DNA of 64,000 nucleotides from Castor canadensis (lineage: Eukaryota; Chordata; Mammalia; Rodentia; Castoridae). The notes below the pieces were generated by a model. The model had not been told where the DNA came from. It did no database searches and saw nothing but the letters and a program-made list of their open reading frames with translations. Numbering within the stretch: the stretch's first letter is position 1; the number at the start of each line of letters is the position of its first letter. The position numbers and the translations under genes are program-made. Location: the NCBI RefSeq assembly GCF_047511655.1, contig NC_133390.1, positions 131,927,583-131,991,582 on the forward strand, written 5' to 3'. Of this stretch, positions 37,501 through 49,779 are shown in pieces.

Positions 37501-40500
37501 TGCCTTTAAAGGTGTCTGAGACTTCATATTTGGACCTCACAATCCCCTTGGTGTAGTGGGTTCTATTATCAGGCATTTTACAGATGAGAACAGTTGAGGC
37601 CCCAGGGCTGTGGGGAGCTGGGGTATGTGTTGAGGCATTTCTTAGCTTCCAGTGAGACACCTTCTTAGGGGATGAACTTTCTGAATTCAGTACTTTCCAC
37701 AGAGTGTTGCAAAACCTCAAGGAAAACATATCTATTTTCTGTGAGAAATTTAGGAAACACAGCTTAGCGATCACAAGTTGACTGGTTGATCTGGCGTCAC
37801 CATTAGCAACTTAGCTCTTGTCTCCTGGGAAACCCAACTGTCTTGGACTTCCTTGACAAACAGCAGCTTTGGGAATCTTTTCACGTTTAAGTGTGGCTCC
37901 TGCTTTATATTTTCAGGGCAGCTTCTCTCTGCAAAATCAAATAATGACATGCTAGATGTTTCAGACTTGGTTTGTGAGCCTATTCAGTCAATTTCCTGAG
38001 CTTCTTTTCTCTCAGAGTGAGCAAATTTCATCACCATTATATCAGACTTTGTGGCTCCAGTAACAGAGGAGTCTACCAGGAGGGAAGGTGTTTTCTCCCT
38101 AGAGCTGGTTCTGTGAGACACAATTCAGTAGTTACCAGCTCCTCACTGGAAGAGAAGAGGACTGTTTCGCCATGTTCCCATTCCCCAAAAGCCCATCCTA
38201 TCTTCTCTTGTCACCAATATCTTCCAGAAGCAGCACACTGAAAAAAAGTTAAATTAGAGACAGACAGCGTAGGAGAATCCTTTCAAGTTCTGCATCTAGA
38301 CTATGGAGTTGGTCTTCTTGTGACTTAGAGGACAGAAGTGGCTGTGACCATGAAAGTGCTTCCTGCTTAGTGTAAGTGCAAGAAGATACAGGTGAGCTCA
38401 GCTTGGGCCTGCTGGGCTCTTGTGTCGTGCTCACCTGTGCCCTTTTGTTTAACAAATATTTATCAAGCATCTTTTATGAGCTAGGCTTTGTTCTAAATAC
38501 TGGGAAAAAGGCAATGAATGAAACTCCGTACAAGTAGACCTTGTACTGTGGTGGGACAGATGGACAATAAAGAAGATAAGTCTGCAGCTAGTGTTTATTT
38601 CACGAGCCAGAGTAATTGTAGGAAATGAACAAACCATGCATTCTCAATTTGTTCTTTTCTTTAAAAAAATTTTTTTTGAGGTAGTACCAGGGTTTGAACT
38701 CAGGGCTTCATGCTTGCTAGGCAGGTGCTCTACCACATGGGTCATTCTGCCAGCCATTTCTTGGTTGGGTATTTTTTTGAGATAGGGTCACAAGAACTCT
38801 TTGCCTGGGTTGGCTTCGAACCATGTTCCTCCTGCTACTGAGTAGCTAGGATTGCAGGGGTGAGTCACTATCGCCTTGCTCAATTTGTTTATTTCTTAAA
38901 TACAAAACACACAGACATCTTTCTTCCCTGGGCTGGCATCAGGAAGTGGCCAGGAGAGAAAGACACTTACAAATATTAACTGTGAAAAAAAAACCCAGCT
39001 TTGACTGGAAGATAGATGAATACATAAATACCAGTGTGTTTCTTCTCTTTCCGCTGAACTCTTTTTCCAGCTGTTTCCTGTTTTGGGCTAATCTTAGATT
39101 CTGAGGCTGGGGGCAGGAGTGCATTTGTACTGTCTGACTTCAAGCAGGAGTCTGTTAGATTATGTCTTTAGCACTGAACACAAGTTATTCCTGGAGATGT
39201 TCTGAGTTGTCTGAAAAAGGTCTTCTTCCTTTCCCCAAGGCCAGTCAGCAACATGTTTCTGTCACTAGACAGAAGTGACTGTGAACTCAAGTCCACCAGT
39301 ACCTCAAGGCCAAATTTCTGTATTCATGCAGCATCATTTGCCTATGTCTACACTGAAGACTGAACCATGAATAACCTATGTTGCAAACAAACTTATATAT
39401 CCTGCTCAGTACCGGAACAACTGTTATATTGCTGTCTGTACTTAAATTCTAACTCATTTACTGGAATCATTTCTTAGAAAGTTGCATGTTGCTATGCCTT
39501 GGAATGTGCCCTGGGTACAAAATAGAGTATCTGGCAAGCAGTGAGGAAGCCCAATGTTTCCTGTAGCTGTGGCCCAAATGCAGCCGTGTAGCTGCATTAT
39601 CTTTTTTTACTTTTTTCCTTACTGGTGATCAAATACTCTACCACTGAGCTACAGTCTCAGCCCTTCATTATCATTTTGTTGTTTTATTTTAGTTTCTCTA
39701 ACGTTATTTTTGAGACAGGGTCTTGCTATGTAGCCCAGGCTGACCTTGAACTCACAATCCTCTTGCCTCTGCCTCCTGAGTGCTGGGGTTATAGGCATGA
39801 GCCATGGCCTGCTCCTGTACTATCATTTTTTTTTTTTGGTGGGAGTGGAGTTTGAATTCAGGGCTTTGCACTTGCAAGGCAGGCACTCTTTGAGCCATAC
39901 CTCCAATCCATGTTGCTTTGACTATTTTGGAGATAGGTTCTTATGAAGTATTTGCCCAGGCTGGCCTGGAGCTGTGATCTCCCAAGTAGCTAGGATTACA
40001 GGCATGAGCCTGTGTGCCTGACTCCCTACATTATCTTTTAATATAGAAGGAACAGCATGGTCAAGTCTTGAGAAATCACGAATATCCAACTTCATGCTTT
40101 TGAGCAGTTTCTGAGTACTTAGAATGAGAAGATTGCTTGGACAACATTCATTTTTCAATGATTTCAAGACCTAGGTTTGCTGACCGTATTTTCCAGTCAT
40201 ATAAGTTGGAGAAGATTGCTGATGAAAAATGCAAGTTGAAAATGAAAAGTTCTGGTTTAAAAAGATGTAAACATAAGTAGAAACTGAGGTAGAATTAGAT
40301 AGAGATAAATTAAAGGTCTGCTGCAAAAAGAAGTCCTGGTTAAAGAGTATCTGCCATGTATGTTAGGAGTGGGAGGGTGCAGGTTGGTGACTTTATGTGT
40401 CAGAGAGTAAAAAATCATTGTTTTGAGCTGGGAGTATAACTCAGTGGCACAGCATGTGCTTAGCGTACATGAGGCCCTGGATTCTATCCCTAGTATAGCA

Positions 40501-43500
40501 AAAATTAATGTGTTCTTAATTTACATGATTAGATACAGAGTTGAGGTCAAGGGTCTGGGTAACCATATTCGGCTCTGAGCCGAAACTATGGAAACATGAA
40601 GGTACATTTGGCAATCTGGGTGTCCAGAAAGAGTAAGCTGGGTCATGGAGGACTGGAGGAGAGAACCTGGGCGAGGAAAGGCTTTCAGGAGGCTGAGGGG
40701 TGGGGAGTATTTAAGAATTTGAATGACTGTCATTGAATGACAGATGTAGCTTTATTTTGAGCAACTTTAAAGGGCTGAGCTAGGACTAAGGAGTGGAGTT
40801 TGAAAAGTTGCAAATCTTGGTCTAATTTTAGGTGGATTATTTCCTGTGAAAGTGACACAGAAAGAGGCAGCCCTGTGAAGTGACCTCTGATAGACTGATG
40901 TTTCACTAGAGTCTGTATTGTTGTGGGCTGGAGGCTGCTACCTTACATCTGAACTTCAAGGGTCCCTTCCACCCCAAGATTTATGGCCTTGGCGGAATGA
41001 ACAGGAAGTGGAAGAGATCTGAGATTTACCTAGATCTATTTATTTATGAGAAGCCCATTCTCTGGATGCAGCAGCAAGATTATGGCACTCATCAGACCCA
41101 GTCGGGTCCTGGGCACATATCAAGGGCCTTGGTCTTTCCAGGAACACCCATGTTGAGGTCCTCACTAGATCCTTCCTTAGCCTCTGAGTGCATGCTGAGG
41201 CTCTCCATCCTCCAGACAACACACGATCAGCGTCAGCTGGTCTGTACACCCTCCCTTGGGTTTCACTTCAGCTGCTCAGCTCTAATGGTTGGGCCACTTT
41301 TGCCCCTGTAGGGAGAACCCACTCATTCCTTTCTGGTTCAATCCTCCTCCCTACAGCCAAACTGTTCTGAAAGCTATCTCTGCCTTCTGTGACTATACCA
41401 CCAAGCTGAGAAGCTGAGTGCCCTGCACATGTTAGAGGTATGCTTTCATTTCCTGAGTCAGAACTGTGCTTCTGGGGACACTGTCCCTCTTGTTTCCTTT
41501 GTCCAGTGCCAACACCCTCAACCATCCTCAGGGTGCCTAGAATGGGATTTTTAACACCTTAGGAAATCATTTTAGAAAATGATTTAGAAATCTGGGAGTT
41601 TCCATCTGTTGGGAAAGAGAATGCCTCCTGAACATTCATCAGGGTCCTGCTTCTCATTAATACTTGTGACAGTTACACAAAATGGATAGAGCTTACTTTT
41701 TCTGACAATCACATGTAAGTTGACGTTTGTAAGCTTCCATGCCAATATACCACTAAAGAAAGCTAACCCAGGTCTTTCTATATGGACTTTCCTTGGTCCT
41801 TCCTTGATTTCAAACTGCTGACTCAGGTTGCAGAATAAGTGCTGAATTTCAATACCTCTGATTGGTGGGCACTCAAGCCTTCATCTCCCCCAACACTGCT
41901 CTGAAGCTATGAAAATGGAGCCTGTGGTAAGGGTCCCATTTACTCTTTTGTGTTACCAACCATAGTTGCTTCTTTAGCACTGTAGGGGGCCTTCGCAGCC
42001 TTCTTCTCAGTAGTAGGAGTGTTTCTGGGCCCTAGAGTCTGTGGATTTTGGTCGGGGGCTATTGGGAGTGTTCTTTTATTGTCATTTAGGCAAGGGGTGG
42101 GCTGAGTGCTGCTGAATGGTGCCTTTGTTCTCTTTCTGAAAGCTTTAAGGAGAAAAGATAAAATCCCTTCAGAGGCGTTGGAGCCAGCTTGGGCAGGAGT
42201 TGCCCCAGCTGGACCAACTGCAGTCTGGGCTTGGGATCAGTTCTCATCTGGTCTCCTTTGCAGGATAGTTTTGGGAAGAAACAAAGGGCTACTTGAGGTT
42301 CCTGCCTGAGATGGGGACTGTTTGTTTTCATTCTGCTGTGGTTGCCTGGGCTTCTCCTTTCTTGGGAGCCCTTTCCATGACATCCTTTTGAACAGAGAAC
42401 TGTGCAGAGCTGGTGCTGCCCCACTAGTGGCCTCTTGCTGCAATGCATAGGGCAATGTAGCCACAATCCAAAGAGAAGGGACCTTGGTTTTCCCCTTCTT
42501 ATTCTATCTATCCGGTGTTACTTCTTTTTACTGCAAATAATTTAAATCAAACAATGTACAGTAAAAGTGGGAGAATGATTGATTAATGCAATAGCCAAGT
42601 CCAAGTTCAGCAAGATAAGATGTGGAACAATAATGAAGAGATGGATGGGCTTGCTTCTGCTCCCGGCTTAGCTTTTCTCCATTAAGCCTGACTACTAAGC
42701 CTCCACTAAGCCTGACCACCCACTCTTGGGCAGTGATTACTCACTCTTGGTTTTCTCAGAGTTGGGTGTCATGGACTTCGATTGGGCTGGGCTGGGCTGG
42801 ATCACTTGTCAATAAAGCTAATCCAGCTTGTCCTGGAATGCTGTGTTCTGATTAGCTGATGAAACCTTGCTATAAAGCAAGGAGGGGGGGTACTCCTACC
42901 ACGATGGATGAAGGGAAAGGACAGCCCATCTCTGTCCCCTGTGTCCATTCAGGGCCTAGCACAGTCACTGCCTGCCAACTCTGCCTTGGGGCTGCAAGCA
43001 AAGTGGCCATCTGCATGTTGCCTTCCCTCTCCTGAATCCCTGTGTCTCTGCAGAGTTGGGGTCAGTCCTACCAGGATCTGGGTCCTTCGCTGGCAAGAAG
43101 GTTTCTTGGTGCCCCGGCCTGTATTAATTCAGAAAACTGGATCTCCCTTTCCCCCACTGAATGCCCTATTAAATATTTCTTTTGGAGGCAAATGTTTTCA
43201 GAAGTTTGAGGAATATCATCTATACTTCAGATACGTGTATTCTCTGAGAAATTACTTGAAATCTGCAGAGACGGTCTTATCGCCTTGGCGATGTGGCGGT
43301 GAATGAACAAATATTAAAATAATTTCTTTCTGGAAAACAATTTGCCATGTAACGTGTTCTCAAGTGCCTGCTGTCCTTTCTGCAGTAAGCTGGGTGTGCA
43401 GTACTTACAGTTTATGAAACTATTTTGCACATTAGCCCTTCCCTAGTTCTCATGTCCTTCTCTTTCCTGTGATGCAGGGAATTGCTGGAGACCACATGTC

Positions 43501-46500
43501 GCCTGGCCAACACGCTGAAGAGGCATGGAGTCCACCGAGGGGACCGTGTGGCCATCTACATGCCCGTGTCCCCACTTGCTGTGGCAGCAATGCTGGCCTG
43601 TGCAAGAATTGGAGCTGTACACACCGTTGTCTTTGCTGGATTCAGTGCAGAGTCCTTGGCTGGGAGAATCAATGATGGTGAGCACAGGAGAAGTCGGAGG
43701 GGAGGGCCTTGGGAGTCTCCAGGTTCTTGTTCCTGGAGATCTGGCCATCAGGATGGAGACATTAGAGTGGAGCTAGATACGAATAAAAAGTCATATAGAC
43801 AAGTAACGGATACTACCAGGGACATGCACATGGACCAAAATGAGCATTTGTTTCATGAGCTGAAATCTGAGTGTGTTGCATTTGACCAGATGAGGAAGAT
43901 AGCTCCAAGTAGAGAAAACAGCAGAGGCACCGGCTAGACAGTGGGAGGAGCACATTCTGTGTGAGGTGCAGGAGGGAGCTGGCAGGGCTACAAGGCCGGG
44001 AGAGAGCATGGAGGCCAGATGAGGCTGGAGATGTATTGAAGGTGCCACAGGTGTAAGGAGCAAAGCTGGATGTGTCTGGAAGCTTGGATGCAGGGGAAGG
44101 GGCATGTGGTGTATATTAAAGGCTTTCTGACTGCAGGTGGGTCAGAGTCTCTGGAAAGATCAGAACAGCAGTGTCTCCTTGCTCTTGCTGTCTAGCTGGT
44201 GGCCCAAAGTCTGGATGGTGGCCTGGTGCCTGTGCAATCTGATCTCTGCCCTCTCCTTCACAGTCCCTTGAACTGCCTCCCCAAGGAAGATACCAGCTTC
44301 TGAGATCCCCTAAGAGTTCTTATGTTTCATGTTCTCTTTATTTCCTTTGCAGGTTATTCATTGCTAGATAGAAATATAGCTTATTTTTTTGGGGATCCTC
44401 AGGAATCTAACCCAGGGCCTTATGCATATTAGGTAAGGGTTTGGCCACTGAGCTACATCCACAGCCACTGGTTTTTTGAAACAGGGTCTCACTGTGTAGT
44501 CCAAGCTGCCCTCTAACTTTTGCTCCTCCTGCTTCCATCTCTGAGTGCTGGGATTATAGGTATGCCCCACCAATTCTGGAAAATACAACTAATTTTTGCA
44601 TGTTGATCTTGTATCCTTTAACTTTGCTGATAACTTTAATAGTTTTTGTAGATTTACCTGTAGAACTGTCCCATCTGTGAAGAGATAGTTTTATTTCTTC
44701 CTTTTCACTTTGGATGTTGTTTTACTTCTTTTTCCTGACTGATTGCTCTGGCTAGAACTTCTGTTACAATGCTGAATGGCAGTGATGTAAGCAGGCATCC
44801 TTGTCTGTTTCCTGATCCTAAAGGGAAGGCTTTGGTCTTTCACTGTTGAGTATGTTGGCTGTGGATTTTCAGGGATGCCCTTTATCAGATTGAGGGAGTT
44901 CCTGGTTTGTTAACTGTGTTTTTGTTTTTTATCATGAAAGGTGTAGAATTTTGTCAAACACTGCATTAATTGAGATATGGGCTTTTCTATGGCTCTGTTA
45001 GTATTACATTGTTGAGTTTTGCATATTCAACCAACCTTGCTTTCTTGGGAAAAAATTCCACTTGGTCCTAGGATATAATTCTGTTAATAGTGTTGTGTTG
45101 AGAATTTTTGCATCATTGTTTATTAGGGATATTGGTCTGTAGTTTTCTTTTCCTTTAGTGTCTTTGCCTGGCTTTGGTATCAGAGTGATGATGACCTCAT
45201 AGAATGAGTTTGGAAATATCCTCTGCCTCAGTTTTTTTTGGAAGAGTGTGAGAAGGGTTTGTGTTAATTCTATAAATGCTAATTTTTCACTCACCAGTGA
45301 AGCTGTCCGGTCCTGGTCTTTTATTTGGAGTACCATTCCATTTTTAATGATAAGACACAGATAGGTTAAGTGACTTACCCAGAGCCACACAGCTGGTAAG
45401 TGGGAAAACAAAAGATTTTCTACCAGTATTCATGCTTTTAGCATCACACAGGCTGTGCCTTTCCTCTCTTGCTGGTGTGGCCATAGTTACCAAGTGTGTC
45501 TGCTAAGATTCTCTGAGACAAGCAATAGTAGTAAATCTAGATGGCTGCAGCATGTAGGGACTTAGTAACCGGGTGCGGGGGCAGCTCCCAGAACCCTAGG
45601 ACTTCGGAATAACTAGAGATTCAGGCCAGCTCTGAGGCTGCAGCAGGAACCTCTCCCTTCAGCTTGTGGGTGAAGTGATTCTAGGAAGCAGCACAGGCAG
45701 TGGAAAGTGGGGTCAGGATGAGGAATTCACTGGGTGGCCAGTTTCATCCATAGAGAAGAGTGGATGATAATGTAGCCTCTGTGTATCAGAATGAACCCAC
45801 ATGCCAGGCAGGGAGTTGAGGTATTTATTGTCTCGAGAGCCACTGGTTGAGGACAGCTGGGGGTGGGAGCAAGTCCCCAGCACTTTTGCTCCCGGTGCTG
45901 GTAGAGGCCTTTGATAGAGAGTGATTAAAAGGCCTCAAGGATGTAGGTGAGACCTGCTAGGCAATACTACAAGTGCTGCAGGTTCTTCCTTAGGGGCTGA
46001 CTGGATAACCCACCACAGCTGAGACTTTCTGGGTGATCCCACATCTAGGCACAGTGTGGAGGGTAATTCCTTTGCCCTGTGGTGCTCAGGCCGTGTATGT
46101 GTGTGTGTGTGTTCCTTATGCCTGGTGCTGGCCCTCACTCTGGTTTGGTTGTGAAGCTCAGGTTCCCCAGCAAAGTCTCAGGCCTGGCCAAGCCTGGGTG
46201 GGTCACTGAAGAGCAGGTATGGAGCTGGGAGAGTGTTCCTGAAGGTGAGGGCACCCTCCTGGGTGAGGGCTCTATTCGCTGGACAGTGAAGTGTTTTGGC
46301 CTACACTTATCACCCTGGAGGGACTCTTTGGGGCTTGGTGTCTGTCTTTTGCTGTTGCTTTGGTATCATAGTTGGTGCAAATGCTGCAATAGCCGTTTAT
46401 CTGTGGAGAGCTCCTGGGACAGATAAGAGAGAGGAGTGAAGGTCAAGTTAGGAAACTGTCTTCATGTACCCACCGGAGGCAGAAGAGTTGAACTTCAAGG

Positions 46501-49500
46501 AGATTTGTCCCTGGTTCTTTCTGCTCATCCTCAGAGTTAGGGAGAGTCCTGGTACTTCTGAATGGCACACTGAGGTCGAAAAGCAGGGAGACCTGCACTC
46601 TTTTTTTTTTTTTTTTTAGTGGTACTGGGATTTGAACTCAGGGCCTCGTGCTTGCTAGGCAGGTGCTCTGCCACTTGAGCCACTTCACCAGCTCTTGTTT
46701 TTTCACTTTTACTCAAGATTGGACTTTCTCTATCTCACTGTTAAGCTTGGAATTAATGGCTGCAAATGCAGCTGTGAGAGTCAGAGAGGGAAGGAAACTG
46801 ATCAGACTTGTCCATGTTGTCTCCCTCAGCCAAGTGCAAGGTGGTTATCACCTTCAACCAAGGACTCCGGGGAGGGCGTGTGGTGGAGCTGAAGAAAATA
46901 GTGGACGAGGCTGTAAAGAATTGCCCAACCATCCAGCACGTCCTGGTGGCTCACAGGACGGACAACAAGGTCCACATGGGGGATCTGGACGTCCACCTTG
47001 AGCAGGTGGGTTTGCTTCACTTTCTGTAGCTCGAGGAGGTTAACTGGGCCTGGTCTTGTTGGGTTATGGTTCTCAATCTGGGTTCCTTAGAGTGTCCAGG
47101 GTTCCCTGGTAGTAGTTACCACTTTTTTTCTCCCTGGGGATTTAACCTTTCACATGCTAAGCACAAGCTCTACCACTGGGCTATGTGCCAGCCTGATCTA
47201 TATTTTTATTTTGTGTGCTTTCTGCATTTGAAGTTGAACCTGGGCAGGCCAGAGAAGGTGAACTCTGAATCTAGTCTGTACAGTCCTGCAGCAGCTGGGA
47301 CAGTGATGTTCTCAGGGAGGCCAAAGGGAGAGGCTACATGCTCTGAATAGCCTGTATGCTTCTCCCTTTCAGGAGATGGACAAGGAAGCCCCTGTGTGCG
47401 CCCCAGAGAGCATGGGCAGCGAGGATATGCTCTTCATGCTGTATACCTCAGGGAGCACTGGGTCTCCCAAGGGACTCGTCCACACCCAGGCGGGCTACCT
47501 GCTCTATGCTGCCCTGACACACAAGGTAGGGTCTGCGGAGGGGCAGGGATTGGGTGGTGGTGTGCCCCTGGCAGGCTCTGAGAAGTATGGGGAGGGGCTA
47601 CAGTTAGGACCAGAACTCTTCCTGTGGCAGAATAATGCCCGTTGGGGTGCAGTGCCTATGTTTACTTATGGTGTATTCAGGAGCAGGCTGCTGTGAGTGC
47701 AGAGCAGGTGTACATACATGTGCAAAGAGTCTGGGTTCTGCATCTGAGCCAAAAGTGCATTCCTGGATACTATAGCTTACTCTTGCCCATTGCAAGTTTT
47801 TTGTCTACTACATTTTTTTTAAACTTATGAGTTCCTCTCCATCCCTTACATTTCCTTAGACTTTGTTTGTTGTAGTATCTGGCCATTTGCCCTGGGGTCT
47901 CTGTTCTGTGTCTCCTGCAGATGGGCAGTCTGATCCTGAGATAGATCAGGCTTTGGTTGGACCCTTTGGCAAGAAGGAAGAAGAGGGAAATGTCTCCTCT
48001 TATGCTTTTAGCAGCTGATGATGCTTAATGCAATTTTTGGCTTTTATTTTTTTAAAGTTTTTGAAGGATTAAAAGTAGCGCATAAAGTAATTCAGAAAGG
48101 TGCCCATATTTTCCCCTCTTCTTTTTGGTGCTGGAGAGTGAACCCTGGGCCTCATGCATGCTAAGCATGTGCTCTACCACTGAGTCATACCAACAATTCA
48201 GGTATACAACCAGATAGAGTTTGCCTCTGGGTGCACATTTGTTTCAGGACATGGGACATCTCCAGCTTTGGAAGGCTCCCATGTGTTCCTACAGGTGATC
48301 TCCAGATCACCTAGATCAGTTTTGTCTGGCTTTGAGTTTCTCTCTAGGGACTTACGCAGTGTGCACTCATTTGTACCTGGCTTCTTTTGCCCACTTATAT
48401 CTGCAAGGGTCAGAGTGCTGTTACCTGAATCAGGAATTCTGCCTCTTCCCTGCTGTGTGCTGCGTGAGGTCTCTGTAGTGTACTCACTCATCCTGCTGCT
48501 GGTGGCCATGGTGGCTGTGGCTCACTATTCACACATGGCCATGTCTTAGTGATATGCAGGAACTTGGTGGTGTGGAGAGGACAAGCTCCTGATTGTCCCC
48601 TCCTTGTCTGCAGCTCGTGTTTGACTACCAGCCTGGTGATGTCTTTGGCTGTGTGGCTGATATCGGCTGGATCACTGGTCACAGCTATGTGGTATATGGT
48701 CCCCTCTGCAATGGAGCCACTAGTGTTCTTTTTGAGAGCACCCCAGTTTATCCTGATGCTGGTGAGAATGGAGGACCTTGTTTGGGACCTGCACTGGGGT
48801 GGCAGAGGAGGGAGTTTGAGGCTGGAGAAAAGATCCTCAGTAGGGTAGAGGATAGCCTTGGATGACTACATCTACATGGGGTACCCCACATGAGCAAACC
48901 AGGAATTAGTTCAAAGGGTATCACTGAAAATTTTTTTTAATGACTTTGGCTCAGTCATGATTGAATAGCCTCTAAAGGGATGATTGGTCTTCCCGTAGTA
49001 ATAGTGCAGCTACTGCTTGAGTGCAGGACAAGCCACTAGGCTCTGGTGAGGCTGTGGTTCTTGTGGTCCTATTGATAAGATGCCAGCTAGACACCAGAGC
49101 TTCTGGGCATTGAGCCCTGCTGGGTAGACCAGGCATTGAGCCAGTGCTGTGTGAGGATGATCTCATGAGCAGTAGGAGGGAGTTGATTAGGAGCCAGAAG
49201 ACATCTCACTTCCAAGTGACCCATTCCAGCATTCCTGTCCCTCTAACCTGAGCTGCCTCCTTAGGTCATCACTTTAGCATTGCCCTTTCACCTCTGTAGC
49301 CACCTCACCTGACCAGATCTGGCCTTTCATCAAAGTCCAGGCCAGCTGTCTACCTTCCCTACCTACTCCAGCCCTGCTGCCAGAGTCTTGTGAGGCCTGG
49401 AGTCACCTCTATTAAATTGAGGTCAGTTTGAGGACATGGTCAGGTCCTTTGGCTTCTATTATACAATACAGTGTCCCCAAGTATTTGCTTTAATGCAATT

Positions 49501-49748
49501 AAATAGTGGTGGCTCTTCCCGCCTGCTCTTGACTGAGAATTCCACAGTGCTGACTGTCAGGTGTGTAGGCTTCTTCCTTACCTGCCTCCTTGCTCTTCTC
49601 AACTGCCAAATGAGGCTGTGTACACTCAAGGGAGAGGGTGTAAGGGCAATGCAAGGGATGGATGGCTAGGTTCAGGTGTGGTCTTATTTGTGTCACTTCA
49701 CTAATAAGTGTGAATGGGGTGACTTAGGGGACTTTGCAGAGTTAAGGA

Positions 49749-49779
<31 letters not shown>

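Larger units (their letters stand above)
21837..43477 (+). other. ACSS1: ACSS1 intron 2 (21,641 bp)
   Basis: The longest intron. It holds SINE groups (about 22480-24960, 31123-31375, 38670-40505), L1 fragments (25205-25785 and 35028-36377) and a MaLR solo LTR. The near-perfect inverted repeat 32236-34141 is also here. MIRs lie at about 26522-26590, 27870-27960 and 28640-28720, and an L2-like piece at about 38450-38580. The stretches 28750-31100 and 40750-43470 show no recognisable element or exon. Confidence 0.85.
43678..46829 (+). other. ACSS1: ACSS1 intron 3 (3,152 bp)
   Basis: Contains an antisense ID plus B1 pair (about 44378-44580), the L1 RT fragment (44590-45330), a MIR (about 45345-45410), a short (GT)n near 46095-46112 and an antisense tRNA SINE (about 46600-46700) ending 130 bases before exon 4. 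Confidence 0.85.

Noticed and set aside
45004..45411. A 135-codon minus-strand frame with reverse-transcriptase words.
   Set aside because: It is a degraded piece of L1 ORF2; the N-terminal part of the frame reads through unrelated MIR sequence.
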